A DNA stretch of 28,224 nucleotides from Streptomyces sp. NRRL F-4489 (lineage in GTDB: Bacteria; Actinomycetota; Actinomycetes; Streptomycetales; Streptomycetaceae). Each line of letters opens with the position of its first letter. Position 1 is the first letter of the stretch. The position numbers were made by a program, and so were the translations under genes. Below, piece by piece: positions 7,055-15,698 of this stretch. The stretch spans positions 1 to 28,224 of the forward strand of contig NZ_LLZI01000279.1 of assembly GCF_001509485.1 (NCBI RefSeq). The letters are read 5' to 3'. The notes beneath the pieces were generated by a model. The model was not told the DNA's origin, ran no database searches, and saw only the letters and a list, made by a program, of their open reading frames with translations.

Positions 7055-9925
7055 ATGCACCACACCGAGCGCACGCCGCGGCCGGAGGGACCGGGACGGC
7101 GGGACGCGACGGAGATGTCCATACGAGGCGCGGGGGCCGTTCCCGCGTTGAGAGACGCGGGCCCGCCCCCGGGGCGCCGGTCCCGCCGGGTCCGGGGCCC
7201 GCTCGCCGCGCTGGTCGCCGGCGCCCTCGCCGCGGCCCTGGCCCCCGCCGTCCCGGCCGCCGCGGCCGACCCCGCCGCCCCCGCCCCGGATACCGGGCGC
7301 GCCTCCTGCACCGCCAACGGGTGGGCCGCCACCGCCACCGCCATCGACCCGGCGGACAGCTACCACGCCTACGTGGGCAACGGCTACCTCGGCCAGCGGG
7401 TCCCGCCCAACGGGATGGGCTACGCCGCCCCCGGGGGCACCACCGGCTGGCCCCTGAAGACCCCGGCGTATGACGGCTCGTTCGTCTCCGGGCTCTACGC
7501 CAAGGGCCCGGCGGACCTCAAGGGCCGCCAGGCCATCGCCGCCCTCCCCACCTGGACGACGCTCGACGTCACCGCCGGCGGGCCGCATGCCGAAACGTTC
7601 ACCTCGGCCACCGCCCCGGGCCGCATCAGCCACTACCGGCAGACCCTCTCCTGGCGCTGCGGCCTGGTCCGTACGTCGCTGACCTGGACCGCCGCCGACG
7701 GCCGGGCCACCGACCTGGTCTACGAGGTGCTCGCCGACCGGGCCGACGCGCACACCGCCGCGGTGCGGCTGCGGATGACGCCCCACTGGAGCGGCGAGGC
7801 GGCCGTCACCGACGCCCTCGACGGCCGCGGCGCCCGCCGGCTGCGGCCCGCCGGCCCGGCACCGGGCGCAAGCCGCCCCGGCACGGTGTCGGTCGGCTTC
7901 CGGACCGACGGCACCGGGACGGCGGGCGCGGTCGCCTCCACGCTGCGCGCCGGGCCCGGCGTCCCGGCCGCCCGGCCGCGCCCCGAGGCCCCGGCGGGCG
8001 CCACCGGCACCGCCGCGGCGCTCAGCGCCCGCCAGCGGCTGTCCTTCCCGGTCCGCGGCGGCCGCACGTACGAGCTGACCAAGTACGTCGGCGTGGACAC
8101 CGCGCTGACCTCGCGCGGCCCCCGCGGCGCCGCCGACGACGCCTCCCGCCGCGCCGCCGACCAGGGCTGGGCCGCCCTGTCCGCCCGGCACCGCGCCGCC
8201 TGGCGGCAGCTGTGGCGCAGCGACATCGAGGTGGCCGGCGCGCCCGCGCTGGAGTCCTGGATCCGCTCCGCGGAATACGGGCTGCTCGCCGCGACCCGCC
8301 CCGGCAGCGCCAACAGCATCGGCCCGACCGGCCTGACCAGCGACAACTACGCCGGCGAGATCTTCTGGGACGCCGAGACCTGGATGTATCCCGGGCTGCT
8401 GGCCACCCATCCCGACCTCGCCAAGTCGATCGTCGACTACCGCTACCGCACCCGCGACGCCGCCCGCGCCAACGCCCGCCGCCTCGGCTACCGCGGACTC
8501 TTCTACCCCTGGACCAGCGGGTCCACCGGCGACCTGTGGACCGAGTGCCACAGCTGGGACCCGCCGCACTGCGAGACCCAGAACCACCTCATGGGCGATA
8601 TCTCGCTGGCCGCCTGGCAGTACTACCTCGCCACCAAGGACACCGCCTGGCTGCGCGGCCGCGGCTGGCCCGTCCTGAAGGGCATCGCCGACTTCTGGGC
8701 CTCCCGGGCCACCCGCAACGCCGACGGCAGCTACTCGATCAAGAACGTCGCCGGACCGGACGAGTACAGCAACGGCGTCGACGACGCGGTCTTCACCAAC
8801 GCCGGCGCCGCCACCGCCCTGCGCCACGCCGCCCGCGCCGCCACTCTCCTGGGGGAACGGGCCCCGGCCTCCTGGACGGCCGTCGCGGACCGGCTGCGGA
8901 TCCCGTACGACAGCCGCCGCCAGGTCTTCGAGCAGTACGCCGGGTACAAGGGGACGACCATCAAGCAGGCCGACACGGTGCTGCTGATGTACCCGCTCCA
9001 GTGGCCGATGACCCGGCGGCAGGCCGCCGCCACCCTGGACTACTACGCGGCCCGCACCGACCCCGACGGCCCGGCCATGACCGACTCGGTGCACGCCATC
9101 GACGCCGCCGCCCTCGGGGAACCGGGGTGCGCCACGTACACGTACCTCCAGCGGGCCATCCGGCCGTTCGTGCGCGGGCCGTTCGCGGAGTTCTCCGAGG
9201 CGCGCGGCGAGAAGGCCGGCGCGGGCGACCCGCACGCCGGCCGGCCCGCCCAGGACTTCCTGACCGGCAAGGGCGGCTTCCTCCAGGTCTTCACCCACGG
9301 CCTGACCGGGCTGCGGATGACCGAGGACCGGGTGCGGCTGGACCCGACGCTGCCGCCGCAGCTGGCCGCCGGCGTCACCCTGCGCGGGCTGCGCTGGCAG
9401 GGCCGCACCTTCGACGTGGCGCTCGGCGCGCACCAGACCACCGTCCGGCTCACCGCCGGCCCGGCCCTGCCGCTCGCCACGCCGGAGGGCGACAAGCTGG
9501 TCAGCCGGGGCGTCCCCGCCGTCCTGAAGACCCGCCGCCCGGACCTCGCGGCGACCGGCGACGCCGCCCGGTGCGCGCCCGCCACCGCGACCTCCGAGGA
9601 GCCGGGGATGTACGCCGGGGCGGCGGTGGACGGGAACGCCACCACCGCCTGGGTGCCGGACGGCGCGGACGGCACGCTCACCGTGGACCTGGGCCGCGCG
9701 ACGGCCGTCCGGCGGATCGTCCCGCACTGGACGGCGACCCGGCCCGCGTCGTACGCGGTGCAGGTGTCGCGGGACGGGCGGCACTGGGGCGGTATCGGCT
9801 CCGCGGGTCCCGGGACCGTTCGCTACGTCCGGGTGACGGTCCACGCGGGCCAGGGGGCCGCGGCCGGCGGCACGCCCGCCGCGCGGCCCGGTGTGGCCGA
9901 GCTGGAGGTGGACCGGGCGGGGTGA
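7055..9925 (+). CDS. Secreted glycoside hydrolase family 65 protein with C-terminal discoidin-like domain
   Basis: The start ATG 7055 (GGAG four nt upstream) gives 956 residues; ATG 7115 is an alternative. A basic stretch RRSRRVRG and an Ala-rich hydrophobic core ending VPAAAADP indicate export. The mature protein has an N-terminal beta-sandwich, then an (alpha/alpha)6 catalytic barrel with EIFWDAETW (W438-E441) and VAGPDEYSNGVDDAVFTN. E570 in GPDEY is the general acid typical of GH65. A C-terminal beta region follows, then an F5/8-type (discoidin) carbohydrate-binding-like module from about 830 (AAVDGNATTAWVPD, TLTVDLGRATAVRRI). Secreted actinobacterial relatives are annotated as acid trehalase-like or kojibiose-type enzymes, so an alpha-glucoside substrate is likely. 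Hydrolysis versus phosphorolysis cannot be settled by reading. Confidence 0.88.
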   Translation: MHHTERTPRPEGPGRRDATEMSIRGAGAVPALRDAGPPPGRRSRRVRGPLAALVAGALAAALAPAVPAAAADPAAPAPDTGRASCTANGWAATATAIDPADSYHAYVGNGYLGQRVPPNGMGYAAPGGTTGWPLKTPAYDGSFVSGLYAKGPADLKGRQAIAALPTWTTLDVTAGGPHAETFTSATAPGRISHYRQTLSWRCGLVRTSLTWTAADGRATDLVYEVLADRADAHTAAVRLRMTPHWSGEAAVTDALDGRGARRLRPAGPAPGASRPGTVSVGFRTDGTGTAGAVASTLRAGPGVPAARPRPEAPAGATGTAAALSARQRLSFPVRGGRTYELTKYVGVDTALTSRGPRGAADDASRRAADQGWAALSARHRAAWRQLWRSDIEVAGAPALESWIRSAEYGLLAATRPGSANSIGPTGLTSDNYAGEIFWDAETWMYPGLLATHPDLAKSIVDYRYRTRDAARANARRLGYRGLFYPWTSGSTGDLWTECHSWDPPHCETQNHLMGDISLAAWQYYLATKDTAWLRGRGWPVLKGIADFWASRATRNADGSYSIKNVAGPDEYSNGVDDAVFTNAGAATALRHAARAATLLGERAPASWTAVADRLRIPYDSRRQVFEQYAGYKGTTIKQADTVLLMYPLQWPMTRRQAAATLDYYAARTDPDGPAMTDSVHAIDAAALGEPGCATYTYLQRAIRPFVRGPFAEFSEARGEKAGAGDPHAGRPAQDFLTGKGGFLQVFTHGLTGLRMTEDRVRLDPTLPPQLAAGVTLRGLRWQGRTFDVALGAHQTTVRLTAGPALPLATPEGDKLVSRGVPAVLKTRRPDLAATGDAARCAPATATSEEPGMYAGAAVDGNATTAWVPDGADGTLTVDLGRATAVRRIVPHWTATRPASYAVQVSRDGRHWGGIGSAGPGTVRYVRVTVHAGQGAAAGGTPAARPGVAELEVDRAG

Positions 9926-10059
9926 GCCAACCGGCCCGGGCGCGGTGAGCCATCCGGCCCGGCCGCGGTGATCCGCTCGCCCCCGGGGGCCTGACCCTCC
10001 GGCCCCGGGGGCGGGCCCCTCCGGCCCCCGGGGGCGCGGCCGTCCGCCCCCGGGCCGGC
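9922..10059 (+). repeat. Degenerate 23-bp tandem array downstream of the GH65 gene
   Basis: Six units begin at 9922, 9945, 9968, 9991, 10014 and 10037. The first two differ at only two bases (GTGAGCCAACCGGCCCGGGC versus GTGAGCCATCCGGCCCGGCC over the first 20). Later units drift toward CCGGCCCCCGGGGGCG. Several contain the 12-bp palindrome GCCCCCGGGGGC or close variants, so the transcript would fold strongly. The array begins inside the last codons of the GH65 gene and may serve as its terminator. Confidence 0.65.
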
Positions 10060-10096
10060 GGCCCGCCCCGCCCCGCCGCCATTGCGGTGACGTAAC

Positions 10097-10120
10097 GGAG
10101 GGATGAAATCCGCATCCTCC
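10097..10120 (+). promoter_or_regulatory. Imperfect inverted repeat upstream of the ABC exporter
   Basis: GGAGGGATG and CATCCTCC are complementary apart from one bulged G, with a 7-nt centre. The dyad ends 41 bp before the GTG start. It could be an operator or a leader hairpin. I did not find a clear promoter beside it. Confidence 0.3.
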
Positions 10121-10161
10121 GGTGTTGGCCCGTGCGGCAGACGACGCAAGGGAGGCATCGG

Positions 10162-13100
10162 GTGGCGGGGACGGATACCGCGGCGGACACCGCGCGCGAG
10201 GGCTGGGCACGGCGGCTGACCCGCGACTGCGGGCGGTACCGCAAGGACGTGGCGCTGGCGCTCGGCGCCTCGCTCGCCGGGATGGCGGTGACGGCCCTGG
10301 TCCCGCTCATCCCGAAGCTGATCATCGACGAGGTGATCGTCCGGCACGAGCGCCCGCTCGCCCCCTGGGCCGCCCTCCTCGTCGGCGCGGCGGTGGTGGT
10401 CTACGTCCTGACGTACCTCCGCCGCTTCTACGGCGGCCGGCTCGCCCTGGACGTCCAGCACGACCTGCGCACCCGGATGTTCGGCGCGATAGCGGCGCTC
10501 GACGGGCGGCGGCAGGACGAGCTGAGCACCGGCCAGGTGGTCGGCCGCGCCACCAGCGACCTCCAGCTCATCCAGAGCCTGCTCTTCATGCTCCCGATGA
10601 TCATCGGGAACGTCCTCCTCTTCGCCGTCTCGCTGGCCGTGATGGCGTTCCTCTCCCCGCTGCTGACGGTCGTCGCGCTGGCCGTCGCCCCCGCGCTCTG
10701 GTTCATCGCCCGGCGCAGCCGCACCCGCCTCTTCCCGGCGACCTGGTACGCCCAGCAGCAGGCCGCCGCGGTCGCCACCGTGGTGGACGGCGCGGTCTCC
10801 GGCGTCCGGGTCGTCAAGGGCTTCGGGCAGGAGGAGCAGGAGACCGGCAAGCTCCGGGCGGCCGGCCGCCGGCTGTTCGCCGCCCGGCTCCGCACCGTCC
10901 GCCTCAACGCCCGCTACACCCCCGCCCTCCAGGCCGTCCCGGCGCTCGGCCAGGTCGCGATGCTGGCGCTCGGCGGCTGGCTGGCCACCCGGGGCCAGAT
11001 CACCCTCGGCACCTTCGTCGCCTTCTCCACGTATCTGGCCCAGCTGGTCGGCCCGGTCCGGATGCTGGCGATGTTCCTCACCGTGGGCCAGCAGGCCCGG
11101 GCCGGTGTGGAGCGGGTCTACGAGCTGATCGACACCGAGCCGGTGATAGCCGAGCGCCCGGACGCCCGGGAGCTGCCCGCCGACGCCCCGGCCACCGTCG
11201 TCTTCGACCGGGTCACCTTCGGCTACGGGCCGCACCACGCCCCGGGAGCGGAGGGCGGCGGCGCGCCCGGTGGCGAGAGCCCGGGCGCCGCCGCCGAGGG
11301 GGACAGCGCGGCGCCCGCCCGCCGCCCCCTGCGCCCCGTCCTCGACGACTTCTCGCTGCGCATCGAGGCCGGCGAGACGGTCGCCGTCATCGGCACGTCC
11401 GGCAGCGGCAAGTCCACCGTCTCCCTGCTGCTGCCGCGCTTCTACGACGTCACCGCCGGCCGCGTGCTGGTCGGCGGCCACGACGTCCGCGAGCTGACCC
11501 TGCCGTCGCTGCGTGCCGCCATCGGCCTCGTCCCCGAGAGCAGCTTCCTGTTCTCCGACTCCATCCGCGACAACATCGCCTACGGCCACCCCGAGGCCAC
11601 CGACGAGCAGATCCGGGCCGCCGCCCGCGCCGCCCGCGCCGACGGCTTCATCTCCGCGCTGCCGCAGGGCTACGACACCAAGGTCGGCGAGCAGGGCCTG
11701 ACCCTCTCCGGCGGCCAGCGGCAGCGGATAGCGCTGGCCCGCGCCATCCTCACCGACCCGCGCCTGCTCGTCCTGGACGACGCCACCTCCGCCGTGGACG
11801 CCCGCGTCGAGCACGAGATCCACGAGGCGCTGCGCGGGGTGATGGCGGGCCGCACGACGCTGCTGATCGCCCACCGCGCCTCCACCCTGGCGCTCGCCGA
11901 CCGGGTCGCGGTGCTCGACGGCGGCCGGCTCGCCGACCTCGGCACCCAGGAGGAACTGGCCGAGCGATGTCCCCTCTACCGCCGGCTGCTGACCGACCCC
12001 GAGGAGCTGGGCGGCGTCCCGCACGACCCGGCGGGCACCACCACCGGCGGGCCCGCCCCGGACGGCACGTCCCGCCGCCCCGCCCCCCTGACAGACGCCG
12101 GTCCGGACGGATCCGACGCCGACGCCGAGGCCGACACCGAAGCCGCCCGCCGCGCCGCCACCGGCGGTATCACCCCCGAGCTGTGGGTGCGCCGCGAGGA
12201 GGAGGCCGAGGCGGGCGCCGCCGGCCCCGCCCCGCGCACCGGCGCCGCCGCCCCCGGGATGGCCGCCGCGACGGCCGGCACCCCGGCGAGCCCCGACCTC
12301 CTGGCCCGGGTCGCGGCGCTGCCCCCGGCCACCGACACCCCGGAGATCGACGAGGCCGCCGCCGTCCGCCCCGAGTCCTCCTACGGCCTGCGCCGGCTGC
12401 TGCACGGCTTCGGCGGCCCGCTGGCCGTCGCCCTGCTCCTCGTCGCGGTGGACGCCGTCGCCTCGCTGCTGGTGCCGGTCCTCATCCGGCAGGGCATCGA
12501 CGACGGCGTCCGGCGCGGCGTCCTGGCCGGCGTCTGGACGGCCGCCGCCCTGGCGCTGGCCGTGGTCCTCGCCCAGTGGGCCGCCCAGATCGGCGGCAAC
12601 CGCCTCACCGGCCGCACCGGCGAGCGGGTCCTGTACACCCTCCGCCTGAAGATCTTCGCCCAGCTCCAGCGCCTCGGCCTGGACTACTACGAGCGCGAGC
12701 TGACCGGCCGGATCATGACCCGGATGACCACCGACGTCGACGCCCTGTCGACGTTCCTGCAGACCGGCCTGGTCACCGCCGTGGTCTCGGTCCTGACCTT
12801 CGGCGGCATACTCGTCGCCCTGCTCGCCCTCGACGTCCAGCTCGCCCTGGTCGTCTTCGCCACCCTGCCCCCGCTGGCCGTGGCCACGTACGTCTTCCGC
12901 AAGCGCAGCGTGCGCGCGTACGAGCTCGCCCGCGAGCGGATCTCCACCGTCAACGGCGACCTCCAGGAGAGCGTCGCCGGGCTGCGGATCGTCCAGGCGT
13001 TCCGCCGCGAGGGCCACGGCGCGGAGAAGTACGCCGCGCACAGCGACGCCTACCGCCGGGCCCGGGTGCGCGGCCAGTTCCTGATATCGGTCTACTTCCC

Positions 13101-14142
13101 GTTCGTGCAGCTGCTGTCGTCGGTGGCGTCCGCGCTGGTGCTGATCGTCGGCGCCGAGCGGATCGGCGACCGCACCCTCACCGCCGGCGCCCTGGTCGCC
13201 TACCTCCTCTACATCGACCTGTTCTTCGCCCCCGTCCAGCAGCTCTCCCAGGTCTTCGACGGCTACCAGCAGGCGTCGGTCTCACTCGGCCGGATCCGGG
13301 AACTCCTCGCCGAGCCGACCTCCACCCCGCCCGCCGAGCACCCCCGCCCGGTGCCCGCGCTGCGCGGCGAGATCACCTTCGAGGACGTCCACTTCCGCTA
13401 CGGCGCGGACGGCGAGGCGGCGCTGGCCGGTATCGACCTGGCCATCCCGGCCGGCCAGACCGTCGCGTTCGTCGGCGAGACCGGCGCCGGCAAGTCCACC
13501 CTGGTCAAGCTGGTCGCCCGGTTCTACGACCCGACCTCGGGCACGGTCCGCGCGGACGGCACCGACCTGCGCGAACTGGACCTGACCGGCTACCGCCGCC
13601 GCCTCGGCGTCGTCCCGCAGGAGTCGTACCTCTTCGCCGGCACGGTCCGGGACGCCATCGCCTACGGCCGGCCGGAGGCCACCGACGCCGAGGTGGAGGC
13701 CGCCGCCCGGGCGGTCGGCGCGCACGACATGATCGCCACCCTGGAGGGCGGCTACCTCCACCCGGTCGCCGAGCGCGGCCGCAACCTCTCCGCCGGCCAG
13801 CGCCAGCTGCTGGCCCTGGCCCGCGCCGAACTCACCGACCCCGACGTGCTGCTGCTCGACGAGGCCACCGCCGCCCTGGACCTGGCCACCGAGGCCGTCG
13901 TCAACCAGGCCACCGACCGGCTCTCCGCCCACCGCGCGGCCGATGCCGGGCGGACCGGTACGCGGACGACGCTGATCGTCGCGCACCGCCTGACCACCGC
14001 AGCCCGCGCCGACCGGGTGGTGGTGCTCGACGGCGGCCGGATCGCCGAGGACGGCACCCACGCCGAGCTGCTGGCCCGCGGCGGCCGCTACGCCGAGCTG
14101 TGGCGCACCTTCACCGGCGAGGCCGAGGCCGTAACGGTCTGA
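10162..14142 (+). CDS. Fused heterodimer-type ABC exporter (TMD-NBD-TMD-NBD)
   Basis: GTG 10162, with GGAGG six nt upstream, gives 1326 residues holding two complete half-exporters. Half 1 has a six-helix membrane domain (about 30-330), then Walker A GTSGSGKST (K417), LSGGQRQRIALARA and Walker B LLVLDDATSAVD with Asp540 where the catalytic Glu normally stands. Half 2 has a membrane domain (about 755-1050), Walker A GETGAGKST (K1111), LSAGQRQLLALARA and LLLLDEATAALD with Glu1234. So one ATP site is degenerate and one canonical, as in asymmetric heterodimeric exporters. Two oddities are an insertion of about 35 Gly/Ala/Pro residues just after VTFGYG in NBD1 and a disordered linker of about 120 residues between the halves. 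The substrate is unknown; multidrug or lipid-like export is the usual inference. A terminator follows immediately. Confidence 0.93.
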   Translation: MAGTDTAADTAREGWARRLTRDCGRYRKDVALALGASLAGMAVTALVPLIPKLIIDEVIVRHERPLAPWAALLVGAAVVVYVLTYLRRFYGGRLALDVQHDLRTRMFGAIAALDGRRQDELSTGQVVGRATSDLQLIQSLLFMLPMIIGNVLLFAVSLAVMAFLSPLLTVVALAVAPALWFIARRSRTRLFPATWYAQQQAAAVATVVDGAVSGVRVVKGFGQEEQETGKLRAAGRRLFAARLRTVRLNARYTPALQAVPALGQVAMLALGGWLATRGQITLGTFVAFSTYLAQLVGPVRMLAMFLTVGQQARAGVERVYELIDTEPVIAERPDARELPADAPATVVFDRVTFGYGPHHAPGAEGGGAPGGESPGAAAEGDSAAPARRPLRPVLDDFSLRIEAGETVAVIGTSGSGKSTVSLLLPRFYDVTAGRVLVGGHDVRELTLPSLRAAIGLVPESSFLFSDSIRDNIAYGHPEATDEQIRAAARAARADGFISALPQGYDTKVGEQGLTLSGGQRQRIALARAILTDPRLLVLDDATSAVDARVEHEIHEALRGVMAGRTTLLIAHRASTLALADRVAVLDGGRLADLGTQEELAERCPLYRRLLTDPEELGGVPHDPAGTTTGGPAPDGTSRRPAPLTDAGPDGSDADAEADTEAARRAATGGITPELWVRREEEAEAGAAGPAPRTGAAAPGMAAATAGTPASPDLLARVAALPPATDTPEIDEAAAVRPESSYGLRRLLHGFGGPLAVALLLVAVDAVASLLVPVLIRQGIDDGVRRGVLAGVWTAAALALAVVLAQWAAQIGGNRLTGRTGERVLYTLRLKIFAQLQRLGLDYYERELTGRIMTRMTTDVDALSTFLQTGLVTAVVSVLTFGGILVALLALDVQLALVVFATLPPLAVATYVFRKRSVRAYELARERISTVNGDLQESVAGLRIVQAFRREGHGAEKYAAHSDAYRRARVRGQFLISVYFPFVQLLSSVASALVLIVGAERIGDRTLTAGALVAYLLYIDLFFAPVQQLSQVFDGYQQASVSLGRIRELLAEPTSTPPAEHPRPVPALRGEITFEDVHFRYGADGEAALAGIDLAIPAGQTVAFVGETGAGKSTLVKLVARFYDPTSGTVRADGTDLRELDLTGYRRRLGVVPQESYLFAGTVRDAIAYGRPEATDAEVEAAARAVGAHDMIATLEGGYLHPVAERGRNLSAGQRQLLALARAELTDPDVLLLDEATAALDLATEAVVNQATDRLSAHRAADAGRTGTRTTLIVAHRLTTAARADRVVVLDGGRIAEDGTHAELLARGGRYAELWRTFTGEAEAVTV

Positions 14143-14166
14143 ACCAGCGCCCCGATGGGGGCTGGT
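14143..14166 (+). terminator. Hairpin after the ABC exporter
   Basis: ACCAGC pairs with GCTGGT and, after a G-G mismatch, CCC pairs with GGG. The stem starts one base after the exporter stop codon. There is no T-run, which is usual for streptomycete hairpin terminators. Confidence 0.5.
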
Positions 14167-14185
14167 GGCGCCCCCGCCGCCCGGA

Positions 14186-14191
14186 TAGGTT
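14186..14191 (+). promoter_or_regulatory. Candidate -10 box of the S37 peptidase gene
   Basis: TAGGTT fits TANNNT and would start transcription about 28 nt before ATG 14226. No convincing -35 is present, but the box lies just after the exporter terminator, which favours an independent promoter. Confidence 0.35.
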
Positions 14192-14225
14192 CGGCCCGAC
14201 CTTTGTCATCCCAAGGGGAGGGTGC

Positions 14226-15644
14226 ATGCGCAAGGCCAGCAGATGGCTGCTGACGCTCGCCGTACTCATAGGTACGGCGAGCGCCGGCGCACCGGCGGGG
14301 GCGGCCACCGCCGCCGGCCGGGACAGCACGGACATCAAGGACCGGATCCTCGCGATCCCGGGTATGCGGATCCTGGAGGAGAAGCCGGTCGACGGCTACC
14401 GCTACTTCGTCCTGGACTACACCCAGCCGGTCGACCACCGGCATCCGGAGAAGGGAACGTTCCAGCAGCGGCTGACGCTGCTGCACAAGTCGGTGGACCG
14501 CCCGACGGTCTTCTACACCTCCGGCTACAACGTCAGCACCACACCGTCCCGCAGCGAACCCACCAAGATCATCGACGGGAACCAGGTCTCCCTGGAATAC
14601 CGCTACTTCACCCCGTCCCGCCCGGTCCCCACCGACTGGACCAAACTCGACATCCGGCAGGCCGCCACCGACCAGCACCGGATCTTCCAGGCGCTGCACG
14701 CCGTCTACCCCAAGAACTGGATCGCCACCGGCGGCAGCAAGGGCGGGATGACGGCCACCTACTACCGCCGCTTCTTCCCGCACGACATGAACGGCACCGT
14801 CGCCTACGTCGCGCCCAACAACACCGACCGCGACGACACCCGCCCCTACGACCGCTTCTTCGCCACCGTCGGCACCCCCGCCTGCCGCGACGCGGTGGGC
14901 AAGGTCGAGCGCGAGGCGCTGCTCCGCCGCGACGAGATGGTCAACCGCTACGAGAAGTGGGCCGGCGAGAACAAGCGCACCTTCCGCCTCATCGGCACCG
15001 CCGACCGCGCCTACGAAGTCCTCGTCACGGACCTGGTGTTCGGCTTCTGGCAGTACCAGCCCGCCGAGACCGCGTGCGCCGAGGTGCCCGCGCCGACCGC
15101 CTCCACCGACGCCCTGTGGACCTGGATCGACAAGGTCGGCGGCTTCGACTCGTACACCGACCAGGGCATGGAGAAGTACCAGCCGTACTACTACCAGGCC
15201 GGCACCCAGCTCGGTGAGCCGAAGTACCACTACCCCAACCTCCGCGGCCTGCTGCGCTACCCGGGCATCAACAACTCCCGCAGCTTCGTGCCGCGCGAGA
15301 TCCCGATGCCGTTCGACAAGCGGGCCATGCCCGACGTCGACCGCTGGGTGCGCCACCACGCCAGTCAGATGATGTTCGTCAACGGGCAGTACGACCCGTG
15401 GAGCGCCAAGCACTTCGAACTGGGCCGCGGCGCCCGGGACTCGTACGTCTTCACCGTCGCCGGCGGCAACCACGGCGCGAACATCGCCAAGCTCAAGGAC
15501 GCCGACCGCACGAAGGCCACCGCCGAACTGCTCCAGTGGGCCGGCCTCCCGGTGCCGGCCGGCGGCCGGGCCGCCGCCCTGGCCCCCGCCAGCAGCACCC
15601 TGGACCGGCCGGAGAGCCTGCGCGAGCGGACCCTGCGGCCGTAA
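14226..15644 (+). CDS. Secreted S37-family tripeptidyl aminopeptidase (PS-10-like)
   Basis: A 472-residue protein with a Sec-type signal peptide (MRKASRWLLTLAVLIGTASA, cleavage near AGAA). The mature part matches the Streptomyces PS-10/S37 serine peptidase family: DYTQPVDHRHPEKGTFQQRL near the N-terminus, nucleophile motif ATGGSKGGMT (S171), VNGQYDPWS (D390) and AGGNHGANI (H416), which form the expected Ser-Asp-His triad of an alpha/beta hydrolase. The family removes N-terminal di- or tripeptides, often Pro-containing, from extracellular peptides. Start ATG 14226 has GGGGAGGG upstream. It is followed by a strong convergent terminator, so it is probably a single-gene transcript. It has no visible link to the ABC exporter except adjacency. 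Confidence 0.92.
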   Translation: MRKASRWLLTLAVLIGTASAGAPAGAATAAGRDSTDIKDRILAIPGMRILEEKPVDGYRYFVLDYTQPVDHRHPEKGTFQQRLTLLHKSVDRPTVFYTSGYNVSTTPSRSEPTKIIDGNQVSLEYRYFTPSRPVPTDWTKLDIRQAATDQHRIFQALHAVYPKNWIATGGSKGGMTATYYRRFFPHDMNGTVAYVAPNNTDRDDTRPYDRFFATVGTPACRDAVGKVEREALLRRDEMVNRYEKWAGENKRTFRLIGTADRAYEVLVTDLVFGFWQYQPAETACAEVPAPTASTDALWTWIDKVGGFDSYTDQGMEKYQPYYYQAGTQLGEPKYHYPNLRGLLRYPGINNSRSFVPREIPMPFDKRAMPDVDRWVRHHASQMMFVNGQYDPWSAKHFELGRGARDSYVFTVAGGNHGANIAKLKDADRTKATAELLQWAGLPVPAGGRAAALAPASSTLDRPESLRERTLRP

Positions 15645-15657
15645 CGGCGCACCGGGA

Positions 15658-15689
15658 GCGCCCCGTTGACCCGAGGGCCAACGGGGCGC
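15658..15689. terminator. Convergent transcription terminator between S37 peptidase and GH3 genes
   Basis: GCGCCCCGTTG (15658-15668) and CAACGGGGCGC (15679-15689) form a perfect 11-bp stem with a 10-nt loop, placed between stop codons of two converging genes. It can act in both directions. Confidence 0.8.
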
Positions 15690-15698
15690 GCCCCGGTG

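Noticed and set aside
6848..10210. 1120-codon minus-strand open frame
   Set aside because: Antisense shadow of the GH65 gene; the real plus-strand protein has catalytic motifs and a signal peptide.
9823..13041. 1072-codon minus-strand open frame
   Set aside because: Antisense shadow of the ABC exporter; the low-complexity product has no recognisable domain.
10122..14220. Very long plus-strand frame running into the S37 peptidase
   Set aside because: The part before 14226 is the exporter read in the wrong frame. The peptidase has its own RBS, signal peptide and start.
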